Assembly (NCBI GenBank): GCA_025084515.1
Contig: JAJAGP010000082.1
Coordinates: forward strand, 248,001 to 312,000
DNA from: Ancistrus triradiatus
Taxonomy: Eukaryota; Chordata; Actinopteri; Siluriformes; Loricariidae
Direction of reading: 5' to 3'
Length of the DNA: 64,000 nucleotides
Below, piece by piece: positions 22,508-33,269 of the stretch (positions within the stretch are counted from its first letter, which is position 1; each line of letters begins with the position of its first letter). Position numbers and translations under genes: made by a program. Under the pieces are notes generated by a model, which searched no databases, was not told the origin of the DNA, and was given only the letters and a program-made list of their open reading frames with translations.

Positions 22508-22690
22508 CAGATAGAAGTCCTAAAAGTAGATTAAGAGAACCTGGTTAAACAAGTGAGGAAAATATTATACTTGGCCCTTTATTTATTGAGGGAAGTGATC
22601 TGATGTTACATAACCGTGAGTGGCAAAAGTATGTGATCCTTTGCTTCAATATCTGGTCTTCCCTTGTGCATCAATAACTCCAGTGAAGAA
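22508..22690. mobile_element. Tc1-A fragment, copy 2
   Basis: GTCCTAAAAGTAGATTAAGA, TTTATTTATTGAGGGAAGTG, GTGGCAAAAGTATGTGATCC and a TATCTGGTCTTCCCTTGTGC block are the subterminal and 3'-flank part of Tc1-A. The ends are missing. Confidence 0.7.
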
Positions 22691-22802
22691 TTTCTGCTAG
22701 GGGTGTGTGATATGGACAAAAAATGTTTCACTTTTAATACACAGCTCAGTAAATAGCATGAGATATTCAATTCTTTATTTAAAATGAGCTTCATGTTAAT
22801 AA

Positions 22803-22844
22803 CAGTACTGTGCAAAAGTGTTCTAAGACTTTTGCACAGTACTG
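22803..22844. mobile_element. Terminal-inverted-repeat-only palindrome
   Basis: It is CAGTACTGTGCAAAAGT, an 8-bp spacer, then its perfect 17-bp complement ACTTTTGCACAGTACTG, with TA to the right. The arm is the same as the end of the MITE at 25033-25235. It is the smallest possible remnant of that family: both ends and nothing between. Confidence 0.75.
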
Positions 22845-22859
22845 TACACCGTTCCACTG

Positions 22860-23680
22860 TCGGGCCCTTGAGCTTTTATCCTCCAACTGCTCAGAAAGCT
22901 AGAAATATAGCTAGAAATGTGAATGTCCAACTTCTGCTGAGTCGGCTTTGTTCGGACACGCAGATAGAGTGTCGGTCTCTCCGTGTATGTACTGTACACA
23001 TGAGCGAGACCTGACAGGAAATCATTAGGAAGAAGGAGAAAAGCTTAAAGCTGTAATAGGAGATAAAGTTCTGTCTGCTGCAGCAGAAATCCGGGAACCT
23101 GACCCCAACTTTTTTCCTGTGTCCTTCTCTGCTGTTCCACCTGACTCCTCGATCATGCTGAGGAGCCACTCTGCCATTCCATTCCTCATTCCTGCAGCAG
23201 ATCAATGGCCTCGGAGACGGAAGCGCTGTATTTTCATGATTACTTTCCGGCAGAGTTAAGACATTGAGGCCGTTCTACACTTCCAGCCCGCAGAGAGATG
23301 AGATTGCAGAGCGATCTGTCTGCGGTGTTGGGGGCACAGCTGGCATTCTGTACCCAGACAGCACTCTGTGGTCCACTGGTGCTGAATCGACATCGTTTGG
23401 GGGTGTTGTTCACTCACGGCTGGGGACTGGAGCTCGGGTTATTGCTCTGCTCCTGACTGACTGAGCTCTGCGTTATTGCTTTTGTCCTTGCAATAAGTGT
23501 GCATGTGGGAGAGCATTTGTGTGCTTTCATGCTCCCGTGAGGATGCTTGTCACTGCTAGGACGAGATGAAAAAGTTCAGGCACTTTATTACTCAGGTTTG
23601 TCTCGGTTTGTTTTGTTAAGTGGAAGTTTCTGAGAACGGGATTGACTTCAGCCTGAGGGTTTGATATCAGATTTTGAAGT
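22860..23680. other. Unassigned intronic sequence
   Basis: No repeat family or coding domain was recognised. The sequence looks unique. Confidence 0.35.
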
Positions 23681-23681
23681 A

Positions 23682-24489
23682 CAGTGGTACCTCGATTCTC
23701 GACCACCTCAACTCGTTCGACGTGGTTCTCGCCGTTTGCTCGAACTCTTGTGAGTCAAGTCGAGTGACTCGATTCACGATTCAGTACAGTGATTCAGGTT
23801 CACAATAGTCCTTGCTCAGTGAAGATCTCCACTATTTTCTTTATACTATTTCTTCACTATTTTCTTGTTTTTTTTCTTCATATTTACATCTACAGTACTA
23901 ATTTCTTAGTGCAAATAAGTCTCCATGGGTCCTAAAAAGGTTAGTTTATAAGAGTCAACCGAAAGGAAAGGAAGCCCTTGAATGCTCCAGAACACAGGCT
24001 GCAGTGTTTTGCTTTTACTTTTCATTTTCAATCCATGACTCACCTAATTACATGAGATTTTCCAACACTTTATTATAAAATAAGCTTTGTGTTAATGATT
24101 TGACCAACTGTAGGTTAATGTAAGTGTTTTAAACATTAACTTACTTTTCATTACTCGTCATATCCTTTGATCCATCAGTATCCTTTCCATTGCTCTGCTA
24201 TGATACAGCATAGACGCTCTGCCAAACACTCATTAAACTCATCAGGTCATGTTACATTTAACTTATGATCGATTTGAACATATCCCCATCATAAATCAGG
24301 GAGCTCCTGTACGGTACAACTCCATTAATGCATATAATGCCTTATACAGTGTGGATTTTCTGGGGGTCTGGAAATAGAATCATTCAGTTTACATTATTCC
24401 TTATGGGAAACATTTGCTCGGTAATCGCCATTTTCGGGACTCGACAAGCCTTCTGGAACGACTTAACTACGAAAACCGTGGTACCACAG
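23682..24489 (+). mobile_element. Pogo/Tigger-type composite repeat P, copy 1, 808 bp
   Basis: The left end CAGTGGTACCTCGATTCTCG and the right end CGAAAACCGTGGTACCACAG are inverted and flanked by TA (23680-23681, 24490-24491). CAGTGGTACCTCGG-type ends are characteristic of Tigger/pogo elements. The interior includes a block ending AAATCAGGGAGCTCCTGTAC (near 24293-24312) that resembles the end of MITE D, so a second element may be embedded. No transposase remains. Confidence 0.7.
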
Positions 24490-24974
24490 TACACTTTGAT
24501 TAGAATGATTAAAGGCGGTGTTCACACTGCAGGGGCCCCAATTCCAGTTGTCATACAGCAGAGGCTCAAAGTGTGACAGCACTAGTGAAAATGTGTGTTT
24601 GGATCTTTTGTGGAGGATTGCCATAGATTTTCCTGAGCAGTGTCTTGATGCCTGCTCAATAATCAGAACGCCCATCCCTGAAATGAGGAACAGGCCCGAG
24701 AGTACACCCTTCACCATCTTACAATGCCGTGATTGCAGCTATTCCCCAAAAGTTGTGTACAGTACAGATGGCCACTGTAATTAATGGTCATGGCAATTTG
24801 AATATGAAACTGATCACCAGTCCCATTGTTATGCAATGGTGCTGGTAATGTTCGTTGTGCAAATGTGTTGATATAAGATTGGGGAAGTTTCCAGCTAAAG
24901 TCACTTAGGAAAACCTTGTGTCCAGATGAACTGATTCAGCTCTTGGGGATTTCCTCCACAGTCACCACATATTT

Positions 24975-25375
24975 AAATTAAAGCTTGTCATTTACCAGAG
25001 ACCCTTACCCAGGATGCCTTACAACCGATGCCCAGTACTGTGCAAAATCTTAGGCGTTCTGTGTTTTTCAGTTTATATCCTTCTTATTTTTTAGTGATCA
25101 CTGCACTTTGCAGCTCTACAATTACAGACTGTGGTCCGTCTGTTTCTCTACATACTTTCTTAGTCCCCTTAAATGGAACATAAGTAGAGTATAGAAGGAA
25201 AAATGTAGAATGCCTAAGACTTGTGCACAGTTCTGTAATCTTACTATCCAAGACATTGAGGGTTAAGTGTCTTGCTCAAAGGTCCCAACAGTAGCAGACT
25301 GGCAGAGGTGGGATTTGAACCCTGGGCCATCTGGTCCAGAGTCCAGCACCTTAGCCATTAGGCCACCACACTCCA
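24975..25375 (-). mobile_element. tRNA-derived SINE, copy 7, split by a MITE
   Basis: The tail half (CATTTACCAGAGACCCTTAC to CTTACAACCGATG) and head half (CTTACTATCCAAGACATTGA to AGGCCACCACACTCC) are diverged SINE sequence on the minus strand. They are separated by a 203-bp MITE. The high divergence fits an old insertion. Confidence 0.75.
25033..25235. mobile_element. Mariner-type MITE Q, 203 bp
   Basis: The left end CAGTACTGTGCAAAATCTTA and the reverse-complemented right end CAGAACTGTGCACAAGTCTT are inverted repeats. The right end is followed by TA. The interior contains GTCTGTTTCTCTACATACTT, shared with the fold-back element at 40303-41065. It is inserted in a SINE. Confidence 0.7.
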
Positions 25376-25384
25376 GAGATTTAT

Positions 25385-26020
25385 GGGGGCACTTGAAGTC
25401 CTAGAAAGCCAAGCATTCAGTAACAAGACAAGATGCCATTTGGAATGTTTTAAAGTCATGCTGGATAACATGAATCATCAGATTTTGCACTTGGGGAGTT
25501 TATGCCAACTCAAGTGGGTGCTGTCATTAGAGGAAATGGAGAACATACCAAATACTTATCACTTTTGAAATCTAACCCCCTCCAAATGGGCCAAGATATA
25601 ATTATTCACTGTAATTGTTATTCTGTTTTAATGGTGGTCTCAGGAGATTGGCCCCTGCTGTGTGCAACACAGATTTGTTGCTTTCATGGCAGGGAACAGC
25701 AAAAAAACAAGTTTCAATTCCCATCTTTGTTGCTTTTGTATGTGGTACTGAAATCCGATACGTATCCGACAAACTCGCCCAGAAATACGGCAATGGGTGT
25801 ATTGTTGAACCTTGTTCAGCAGGCTTTCAAACAAGGCTTTCTCCACAAGCACCCAAAGAAAAAGGATTTTATTCCTTCGCTGGCAACGCTGTAACCCACC
25901 AGAGCTCGAGAGTGCGTCCCTGTCATGTTAATGCGCTAACCTTTTTAAATGGAAATCAAGAGCGCACTATAAAAATTCGTGTGCAAGGTTACTGAAAGTG
26001 AGTAGAATGTTTTAGGGTAC
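25385..26020. other. Unassigned intronic sequence with long overlapping open frames
   Basis: Frames of 130 and 126 codons (25502-25894, 25615-25995) overlap each other and smaller antisense frames. None carries a motif I recognise, and there is no splice or start context that makes one stand out. Confidence 0.35.
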
Positions 26021-26180
26021 AGTGGGTCCTTGGAATTTGAACTTAATTGGTTCCAGAAGGCCGATCGAACTCCGATTTGTTTGAAGTCCACATAAAAATT
26101 TCACCATAAGAAGTAATGTAAATAGGATTAATCTGTTCCTGACCCCCAAATGATTGTTGTTGATGTTAGTGGTAGTGTTG

Positions 26181-26339
26181 TACATTTACAGAATTTAGCA
26201 GACGCCCTTATCCAGAGCAATTGTGGGTTCAGGGCCTTGCTCAAGGACCCAACAGTGGCAGCTTGGCAGAAGTGGGATTTGAACCCTGGACCTTCTGGTC
26301 CATAGTCCAGTACCTTAACTGCTAGGCTATCACAGTCCC
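26181..26339 (-). mobile_element. tRNA-derived SINE, copy 8, internally deleted
   Basis: Head and tail are intact, but the middle jumps from CCTTATCCAGAGC directly to AATTGTGGGTTCAGGG. About 30 bp (the CGACTTACAATTGATACAGT region) are lost. The tail has a single TGTACAA-like unit. Confidence 0.85.
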
Positions 26340-26850
26340 AGTTGTAGTACCCAAGATGGTCTTGAGACCATAAATGAGTGGCCTCGTCTCCACCTCGACC
26401 TCATTTGCACTCGGTCTTGACAGGGTCTCGGTGTAAGGTGGACTCGGAAATTGTTGTCGACATCAATGTGTCTGTCTGAGAACTTTTTTGATCGTCATAG
26501 AATATCAACAGTCCATTCAAACAGCATAAATCAGTCTTTTCTCTACATGCTTAAATAAAATCTGCACTCTGATTCATAATACTTTCTATAATTCTATATA
26601 TTATTTAATGTTATATTTTACAAATTATATGATGAAATATATTATTATTTATTAATATATTGTGTAAAATGAATGGTAATTCATGTAATGTCAATTTTCT
26701 TCTTTTTGTTCTTGTGTGATGACAAAAAAAAATCGAAATCTTGTCTTGGCCATCCACTCCCAGTCTCAGTCTTGGTCTTGACCCAGACTCGACTATTAAA
26801 AGTCTTGGTCTTGACCCAGACTTGGTCTAGCAGTCTTGACCACAACCCTA
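26340..26850. mobile_element. hAT-like MITE abutting a SINE
   Basis: The left part AGTTGTAGTACCCAAGA-GGTCTTGAGACC and the reverse-complemented right end TAGGGTTGTGGTCAAGACTG are imperfect inverted repeats. TCTTGGTCTTGACCCAGACT is repeated near 26770 and 26805. The left terminal bases seem lost at the SINE junction. It is non-coding. Confidence 0.45.
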
Positions 26851-26859
26851 GCTGCTGGA

Positions 26860-27550
26860 CCACACTGTGTGCACAGTTCCTGTGTAGTCTGAGTTTGAGT
26901 GTCTTTGTTGGTTCACACGCTCTGCAAAGTGATGATAAGTGAAAACACGGGTGGGGTAAGGGAAACGGATTATGTCATCTCCCCCTCACTTTGTGGTGAA
27001 AACAGTTGTATTAGATTTGGCTCACAACTGCTGAGAAATAAGCCTTTAATTGATTCATTAATCCTAAGAGCAGTCTTAGAGCTATTGTCCTACAGCGGAA
27101 TGAAGAGCTCAGACGGAGGGAGTGTGAGCTGTACACACAGTAATGCACTCCTCCACCGGACTGGGTCACAACTCATTAAATATGCATTAAATAATGATTG
27201 GGTGTAAACAGTTTTCCGAAAGGTCGGGTTTGCTTTGGCCCAAAGAACATGGGCTTTCAAACGAGTGGAGAATGTAAACTTTGTTTTGGTTTGTTTAGAA
27301 TAGCAAAACTAAATTTCGATCAGTAACTGGAAAGGCTTTTTAGGGAATGTGATGGAGATTTGCATTGGCACAGAGCAACTGGTGACCGTTCGTTTCCTGT
27401 GTAGATTATGCAGTGGTGGCTTGTATGAACGGTACACATGTTAAACTTTTTCAACCAGTTTCTTGAGAGGCTACCAACCGGAAATTGTGAAATCTGACAA
27501 CCCAGTCATTTTTGTGTTTCAGAAAACATGCTTCTGGTCATTAGAAATGC
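26860..27550. other. Unassigned intronic sequence
   Basis: Nothing recognisable was found. A repeat block TTATGTTCTGTGAAACAG at 27569 also occurs at 45782 and 58032. Confidence 0.35.
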
Positions 27551-27622
27551 TGGTATTTTTATATCTGCATTATGTTCTGTGAAACAGAACGTTGGCCGAA
27601 ATGGACATTACCACCATACATA

Positions 27623-28890
27623 CAGTGGTGCTTGAAAGTTTGTGAACCCTTTAGAATTTTTTATATTTCTGCATAAATTTGACCTAAAACATCATCAGAT
27701 TTTTATACAAGTCCTAAAAGTATATAAAGAGAACCCAGTTAAACAAATGAGACAAAAATATTATACTTGTTCATTTATTTATTGAGGAAAATGATCCAAT
27801 ATTACATATTAGTGAGTGGCAAAAGTATGTGAACCTCTAGGATTAGCAGTTAATTTGAAGGTGAAATTAGAGTCAGGTGTTTTCAATCAAAATCAGCTTT
27901 TCACAACGCATGTTTGTGGAAGTGTATCATGGCACGAACAAAGGAGATTTCTGAGGACCTCAGAAAAAGTTGTTGATGCTCATCAGGCTGGAAAAGGTTA
28001 CAAAACCATCTCTAATGAGTTTGGACTCCACCAATCCAGTCAGACAGATTGTGTACAAATGGAGGAAATTCCAGACCACTGTTACCCTCCCCAGGAGTGG
28101 TTGACCAACAAAGATCACTCCAAGAGCAAAGCGTATAATAGTTGGCGAGATCACAAAGGACTCCAGGGTAACTTCTAAGCAACTGAAGGCCTCTCTCACA
28201 TTGGCTAATGTTTAATGTTCATGAGGCCACCATCAGAAGAACACTGAACAACAATGGTGTGCATGGCTTGCAAGGAGAAAGCCACTGCTCTCCAAAAAGA
28301 ACATTGCTGCTCGTCTGCAGTTTTGCTAAAGATCACGTGGACGAGCCAGAAGGCTATTGGAAGAATGTTTTGTGGATGGATGAGACCAAAAACAGAACTT
28401 TTTGGTTTAAAAGAAAAGCGTTTATGTTTGGAGAAAGGAAAAAACACTGCATTCCAGCATAAGAACCTTATCCCCATCTGTGAAACATGGTGGTGGTAGT
28501 ATCATGGTTTGGGCCCTGTTTTTGCTGCATCTGGGCCAGGATGGCTTACCATCATTGATGGAACAATGAATTCTGAATGATATCAGAGAATTCTAAAGGA
28601 AAATGTCAGGACATCTGTCCATGAACTGAATCTCAAGAGAAGGTGGGTCATGCAGCAAGACAGTGACCCTAAGCACACAAGCCGTTCTACCAAAGAATGG
28701 TTAAAGGAGAATAAAGTTCATGTTTTGGAATGGCCAAGTCAAAGTCCTGACCTTAATCCAATGGAAATGTTGTGGAAGGACCTGAAGCGAGCAGCTAATG
28801 TGAGGAAACCCACCAACATCCCAGAGCTGAAGCTGTTCTGTACGGAGGAATGGGCTAAAATTCCTCCAAGCCGGTGTGCAGGACTGATCT
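27623..28890 (+). mobile_element. Tc1-A element, copy 3, near full-length transposase, 3' end lost
   Basis: TA and then CAGTGGTGCTTGAAAGTTTG begin the element. The transposase start ATG at 27929 gives MARTKEISEDLRK, after which a small deletion shifts the frame. Later segments, in other frames, show AHQAGKGYKTISNEFGLHQS (helix-turn-helix), VLWMDETKN (first Asp), MQQDSDPKHTSRSTKEW (second Asp) and PMEMLWKDLKR (Glu). All three catalytic residues are readable, but frameshifts separate them. Sequence stops at CAGGACTGATCTA, about 30 codons short, with no right inverted repeat. Confidence 0.88.
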
Positions 28891-29100
28891 AGCTCGACGA
28901 CTGTGTGTAGGTGACCATGCCATGCCATGTTCTAAAATCACTTAAATCACCTTTCTTCCGCATTCTGATGCTTGGTTTGAACTTCAGCAGGTTGTCCTGA
29001 CAATGTCTACATACCTAAACACATTAAGTTGCTGCCATACATTAAGGAGCTGTTAAACAGGTGTATCTTATCAAGTGGATTTTGAGTGTATGTACAGTAA
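28891..29100 (+). repeat. 3' end of a DNA-transposon-like repeat
   Basis: AAATCACTTAAATCACCTTT, CATTCTGATGCTTGGTTTGA and a GGTGTATCTTATCAAGTGGA ending match a common teleost repeat whose end is also at 19337 and 41047. Its junction with Tc1-A copy 3 is abrupt. Confidence 0.4.
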
Positions 29101-29815
29101 CTAAGCAGTCAGCATTTTTCATTCGACCATTTCTCAGTGTACAGACTCTGTCCAAAGCTGCACATCATTACACCCACAATACCCTGAGTGACTTCAGCAA
29201 CTTGCTGCTCTCTAGTGTGAATCGTTGAGCCACATGCAGCTGTTACTTCTGACAGGATCGTGGCTGGCTGCTCACCATGGTCTGACTGGCACAGTGGGAG
29301 TGTGTTCACTGAATATAGGGAAAGGTTACAGAAATACAGCAACGTCGCTCGTCTTCCTTTTGCTCTGCCTTTTCTCCTCTTTGCTAGGCATGCAGTGCTA
29401 CATTGTGACACAATAGGTCGAAAATGTGACTGTGTGCAGTGAGGAGCCGAGCGAGATTCTGCTTATTATGCTATCGTATGCAGCTTCGTTGTGCGAACAC
29501 CAGAGGTCGCAATCAGTTGATCCCACTCCAGCACGTCGTACGTTATACTAGAGGTGGCCAACATGACGATTTGACAACACACGGTTTGGTCGAGCCTTGG
29601 TCACACAACGAAATAGGCAGGGTCACAGTAGGGCCAGAAGATTGGCAAGCGCAGATAGTCGTCCATTTTGGCGCCTTGGCTAGCCTCGTTGCGGTGAGAA
29701 TGACGAAGCACAGATGTGGGGTGCAGCTACCTTTTTTATCCTTGGAGGAGAACGAACGCAATGAAAGAGAAGTGGTTGTGGGTTCGTCATAATCTCATGT
29801 CTAGTAGTGATGCAA
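29101..29815. other. Unassigned sequence upstream of a Tc1-like remnant
   Basis: It may contain more of the element that ends near 30330, for example GAGAATGACGAAGCACAGAT near 29697 on the plus strand. I cannot define its left end. Open frames here are not convincing. Confidence 0.3.
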
Positions 29816-29816
29816 G

Positions 29817-30335
29817 GGACACTAACAGCTCAGCGATACGTGCAGGACATCCTATAGCCATATGTTGCCTATCATAGCAGGACTTCCAACTGGCATTTTT
29901 ACCAGGATAATGCTCGCCCACACACAGCAAGGCTTTCTCAGGAATGTCTCTGCCAAATTGTATGACTTCCTTGGCCTGTCCGGTCACCAGATTTATCACC
30001 AATCGTCATTTATGGGACCAGCTGGGACGCCAGCTTCAGCAACGTACGAGTGTGGAGGATCTACAGGCCCAGCTGCAACATCTGTTGGCAAATGTGCCAC
30101 AGGATATCGTATGGACACTATATTGCTCCATGCCCAACCATATCTCATATTGTATCCAGGCTAGAGGCAGCCTAACAGGGTAACTGGAGCCTGTTTTCCC
30201 CAGTTAAATTATCCTTTCACTCTAATCTTGTAATAACTTACATATATCATCATTACATTCAGACATATAAAGTGTCAATCCCAACAACTTCTTCTTGGAG
30301 AGTTATTTTTTTGCCAGTGAGTGTTCCAATGATGA
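29817..30335 (+). mobile_element. Third Tc1-like family, transposase C-terminal remnant
   Basis: The plus strand reads FYQDNARPHTAR near 29900 (second catalytic Asp). Further on it reads HLWDQLGRQLQQRTSVEDLQ and YCSMPNHISYCIQA. At the expected SPDLSPIEHLW motif a single-base loss (CCAATCGTCATTTATGG) destroys the catalytic Glu and shifts frame. The end GAGAGTTATTTTTTTGCCAG near 30300 resembles the right terminus of such elements. It is inactive. Confidence 0.75.
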
Positions 30336-30339
30336 TCCT

Positions 30340-30690
30340 CAATACTATTTACCAAAATGTTTTTTTTTTGTTTTTTTTTTTGGAATTCCACATTTCCTCT
30401 GAAGTACACAGGATGCAGAGACGATTGAATGCAAATGTAATGTTCCTCTTTTTTGGCCGGTGCTAGTCATTTATCATCTAGTCACGCTTGTATTTTTATA
30501 TATTATTATGGTGTTTATGATTTATGGACACCTAGAATGTGGTGATAATTACTTTTTGAAGCTGTTCACATTTTGTTCGGAAGTGCACATTAAAATGTTC
30601 TTCTAGCCTAAGCGCTCCCATTAATCTGTACTTTTGCTGAGATTGAGCACCTCTTTTAAATCTGAGCTTTGGTGGCATTTGGTTTTTCCG
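30340..30690. other. Unassigned A+T-rich sequence
   Basis: It includes poly(T) runs at 30361-30382. No gene or repeat was recognised. Confidence 0.35.
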
Positions 30691-30692
30691 TT

Positions 30693-30790
30693 TCATTCAT
30701 TGTCTTATCCGCTCATCCTAGTCAGGGTCGCGGGAGAGCCAGTGCCCAGGCAGAAACAACCCCAGACAGGGTGCCAATCCATCATAGCTT
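30693..30790 (-). repeat. Repeat G, left part, interrupted by Tc1-A
   Basis: CATTCATTGTCTTATCCGCT, AGTCAGGGTCGCGGGAGAGC and CCAGACAGGGTGCCAATCCA form the distal half of this tRNA-like repeat on the minus strand. It resumes at 31944. Confidence 0.7.
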
Positions 30791-31943
30791 ACATACTTAA
30801 AAGTTTGGTTGCCATTTAGAATTTTCTAAATTTCTGCATAAATATGACCTATAACATCATCATTTTCACACAAGTCCTAAAAGTAGATAGAGAAGCCAGT
30901 TAACCAAATGAGACCAACAGACTTTGCCTTTCCAAAACATTAACTTTGTTCTTCTTTAACCATTCTTTGATAGAACGGCTTGTGTGCTTTTGGTTGTTGT
31001 CTTGCTGCATGACCCACCTTCTCTTGAGATTCAGTTCATGACATTTTCCTTTAGAATTCTCTGATATAATTCAGAATTCATTGTTCCATCAATGATGGCA
31101 AGCCGTCCTGTCCCAGATGCAGCAAAACAGGCCCAAACCATGATACTACCACCACCATGTTTCACAGATGGGATAAGGGCAATGTTCTTTTTGGAGAGCA
31201 GTGACTTTCTCCTTCCAACCCTGCCATGCACACCATTGTTGTTCAATGTTCTTCTGATGGTGTGGACTCATGAACATTACATTAGCCAATGTGAGAGAGG
31301 CCTTCAGTTGCTTAGAAGTTACCCTGGGGTCCTCTGAGACCTCGCCAATTATTACACACCTTGCTCTTGAAGTGATCTTTGTTGGTCGACCACGGACTCC
31401 TGGGGAGGGTAAACAATGGTCTTGAATTTCCTCCATTTGTACCACAATCTGTCTGACTGTGGTTTGGTCCAAACTCATTAGGAGATGGTTTTTTGTAAAC
31501 CTTTTCCAGCCTGATGAGCATCAACAACTCTTTTTCTGAGGTCCTTTTTCCAGAAATCTCCTTTGTTCGTGCCATAATACACTTCCAAAACATGTGTTGT
31601 GAAGAGCAGACTTTGATAGATCCTTGTTCTTTAAATAAAACAGGGTGCCCACTCACACCTGATTGTCATCCCACTGATTGAAAACACCTGACTCTAATTT
31701 CACTTTCAAATTAACTGCTAATCCTAGAGGTTCACATACTTTTGCCACTCACTAATATGTAATATTGGATCATTTTCCTCAATAAATAAATGACCAAGTA
31801 TAATATATTTTTGTCTCATTTGTTAAACTGGGTTCTCTTTATCTACTTTTAGGACTTGTGTGCAAATCTGATGATGTTTTAGATCATATTTATGCAGAAA
31901 TGTAGAACATTTTAAAGGGTTCACAAACTTTCAAGCACCACTG
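30791..31943 (-). mobile_element. Tc1-A element, copy 4, C-terminal region deleted, inside repeat G
   Basis: The right end TTTCAAGCACCACTG is followed by TA. On the minus strand 31656-31312 and 31478-31146 read MARTKEISGKR-, MLIRLEKVYKKPSPNEFGPN and TVRQIVVQMEEIQDHCLPSP, the N-terminal DNA-binding part. GGGSIMVWACFAASGTGRLA (31246-31031 frame) follows. The segment with the second Asp and the Glu is deleted near 30917, and another jump near 31180 removes the first Asp. It is inactive. Confidence 0.85.
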
Positions 31944-32095
31944 TACACTCATATACACACACTCTAAGGGGAACTTTGGAAACACCAATTAACCTAACAC
32001 GTCTTTGGAATGTGGGAGGAAACGAGTACCCAGAGAAAACCCACGTGTGTGAGTTTGAACATTCAAACTCCACACAGGCGGAACCCGACCTATAG
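31944..32095 (-). repeat. Repeat G, right part
   Basis: CAATTAACCTAACACGTCTT, TGTGGGAGGAAACGAGTACC and AACTCCACACAGGCGGAACC continue the repeat interrupted at 30790. The tRNA-like head (GAACCCAGGACC region) is missing. Confidence 0.65.
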
Positions 32096-32099
32096 TACT

Positions 32100-33265
32100 G
32101 CTGACGTATTTTTAATTACAGACAAAAAAAAATATTCTTTTTCATAGTTTACATATAATTGGACATTTTTTTTCAATCAATTTAGTTTAAAATCTTGTGA
32201 GAATACCTAATCGTGAGCTGAGAGTTGTGAATCGAGTGGAATCCTGAGCCGGGGGTTCACCCTTACTCTTTGTTTATCTAAGCTGAGCTTTTAGATCTGG
32301 TGATGGTTTTTGTATTTGGGTCATGGACAGTCTGCTCTAAAGCTCATGACATTTCTGCAGCTGGACTCCTGCTGTAATAAACTACATTTTGACCTCATTG
32401 AGGGACAAGATATAAATCAGCTGACCTGACACAGTGACTAAGTGTATTCTATCTTCTGTTTGTTTGGCAGGACCGTATCTAGTATCGATTCATGAATCAT
32501 TTTGACTAATGACTCATTTTCTGTGATGGTAAGGATAGCAGTCACCTTATCGTCACCTCATCTTCTCAAAGGTCCATTCTGTGTTTTGTTACAGTTGCAT
32601 CTTGTTTCTTTAAGCCTTTCAATGCAGCTCTGTGTTATTGGCTAAAAGTCTGGATATAATGTGTTAAATTCAGCATCGATTTGTGTTTAACATTCATCCT
32701 CAGATACATCACCATCTAAAAATGAATATCTGAAAATATTAGGGGTGTCTCATTGAAACCAGGTTGCTCGAGTGACTCATCACTTTAATACGCTTAGCAC
32801 ACCACTGCAGGGACCTGGGTTTGAGACCCTGTGGTGCTTTCCAGCCAGGTCGTGCATCACATGCAGATGACTGACTGTATCCAAGGGAGTGGAGGCTGGT
32901 TGTTGGATTCCCTGCTGCTGCAACAGGGACTTCTGTCCAGCCCTGCCCTGCAATGGATTGGTATCCCCATCCAGGATATGCTCACATCAGTGCCGTGTTC
33001 TCCAGGGGTACCTGCAGCTACCCTGAACAAGCAGGGTTTAAAAAAGCATCAATAGCTCATAGGGCTGGGCGGTATACCGGTGCTAATTTCCCGTACGGTA
33101 TGCATCTTTCATAGACCTCTATACTGGTGATAGCAGAAACACAGCTCTAACAAATAGGCAGCAAATTATATAATATTTTTCGCTGCTTCGAGCGCTGCTG
33201 AGCTCTGAGTTGAACTACATCACCGAACAGCACGCTGGGTAAAGCTCTCAAGCCAGGTAGCATAA
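32100..33265. other. Mostly unassigned intronic sequence
   Basis: A tRNA-like block GACCTGGGTTTGAGACCC at 32813-32830, followed by GGTGCTTTCCAGCCAGG, may belong to another SINE family (about 32790-33055). GGGCGGTATACCGG near 33067 resembles a hAT-type end. No gene was seen. Confidence 0.35.
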
Positions 33266-33269
33266 CATA

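Noticed and set aside
25502..25995. Overlapping frames of 130 and 126 codons
   Set aside because: They overlap in different phases, have no known motif, and there is an antisense frame of similar quality.
28650..28892. A host DDE-type gene derived from Tc1
   Set aside because: The frame is one segment of a frameshifted Tc1-A copy, with a lost 3' end and no sign of exon structure.
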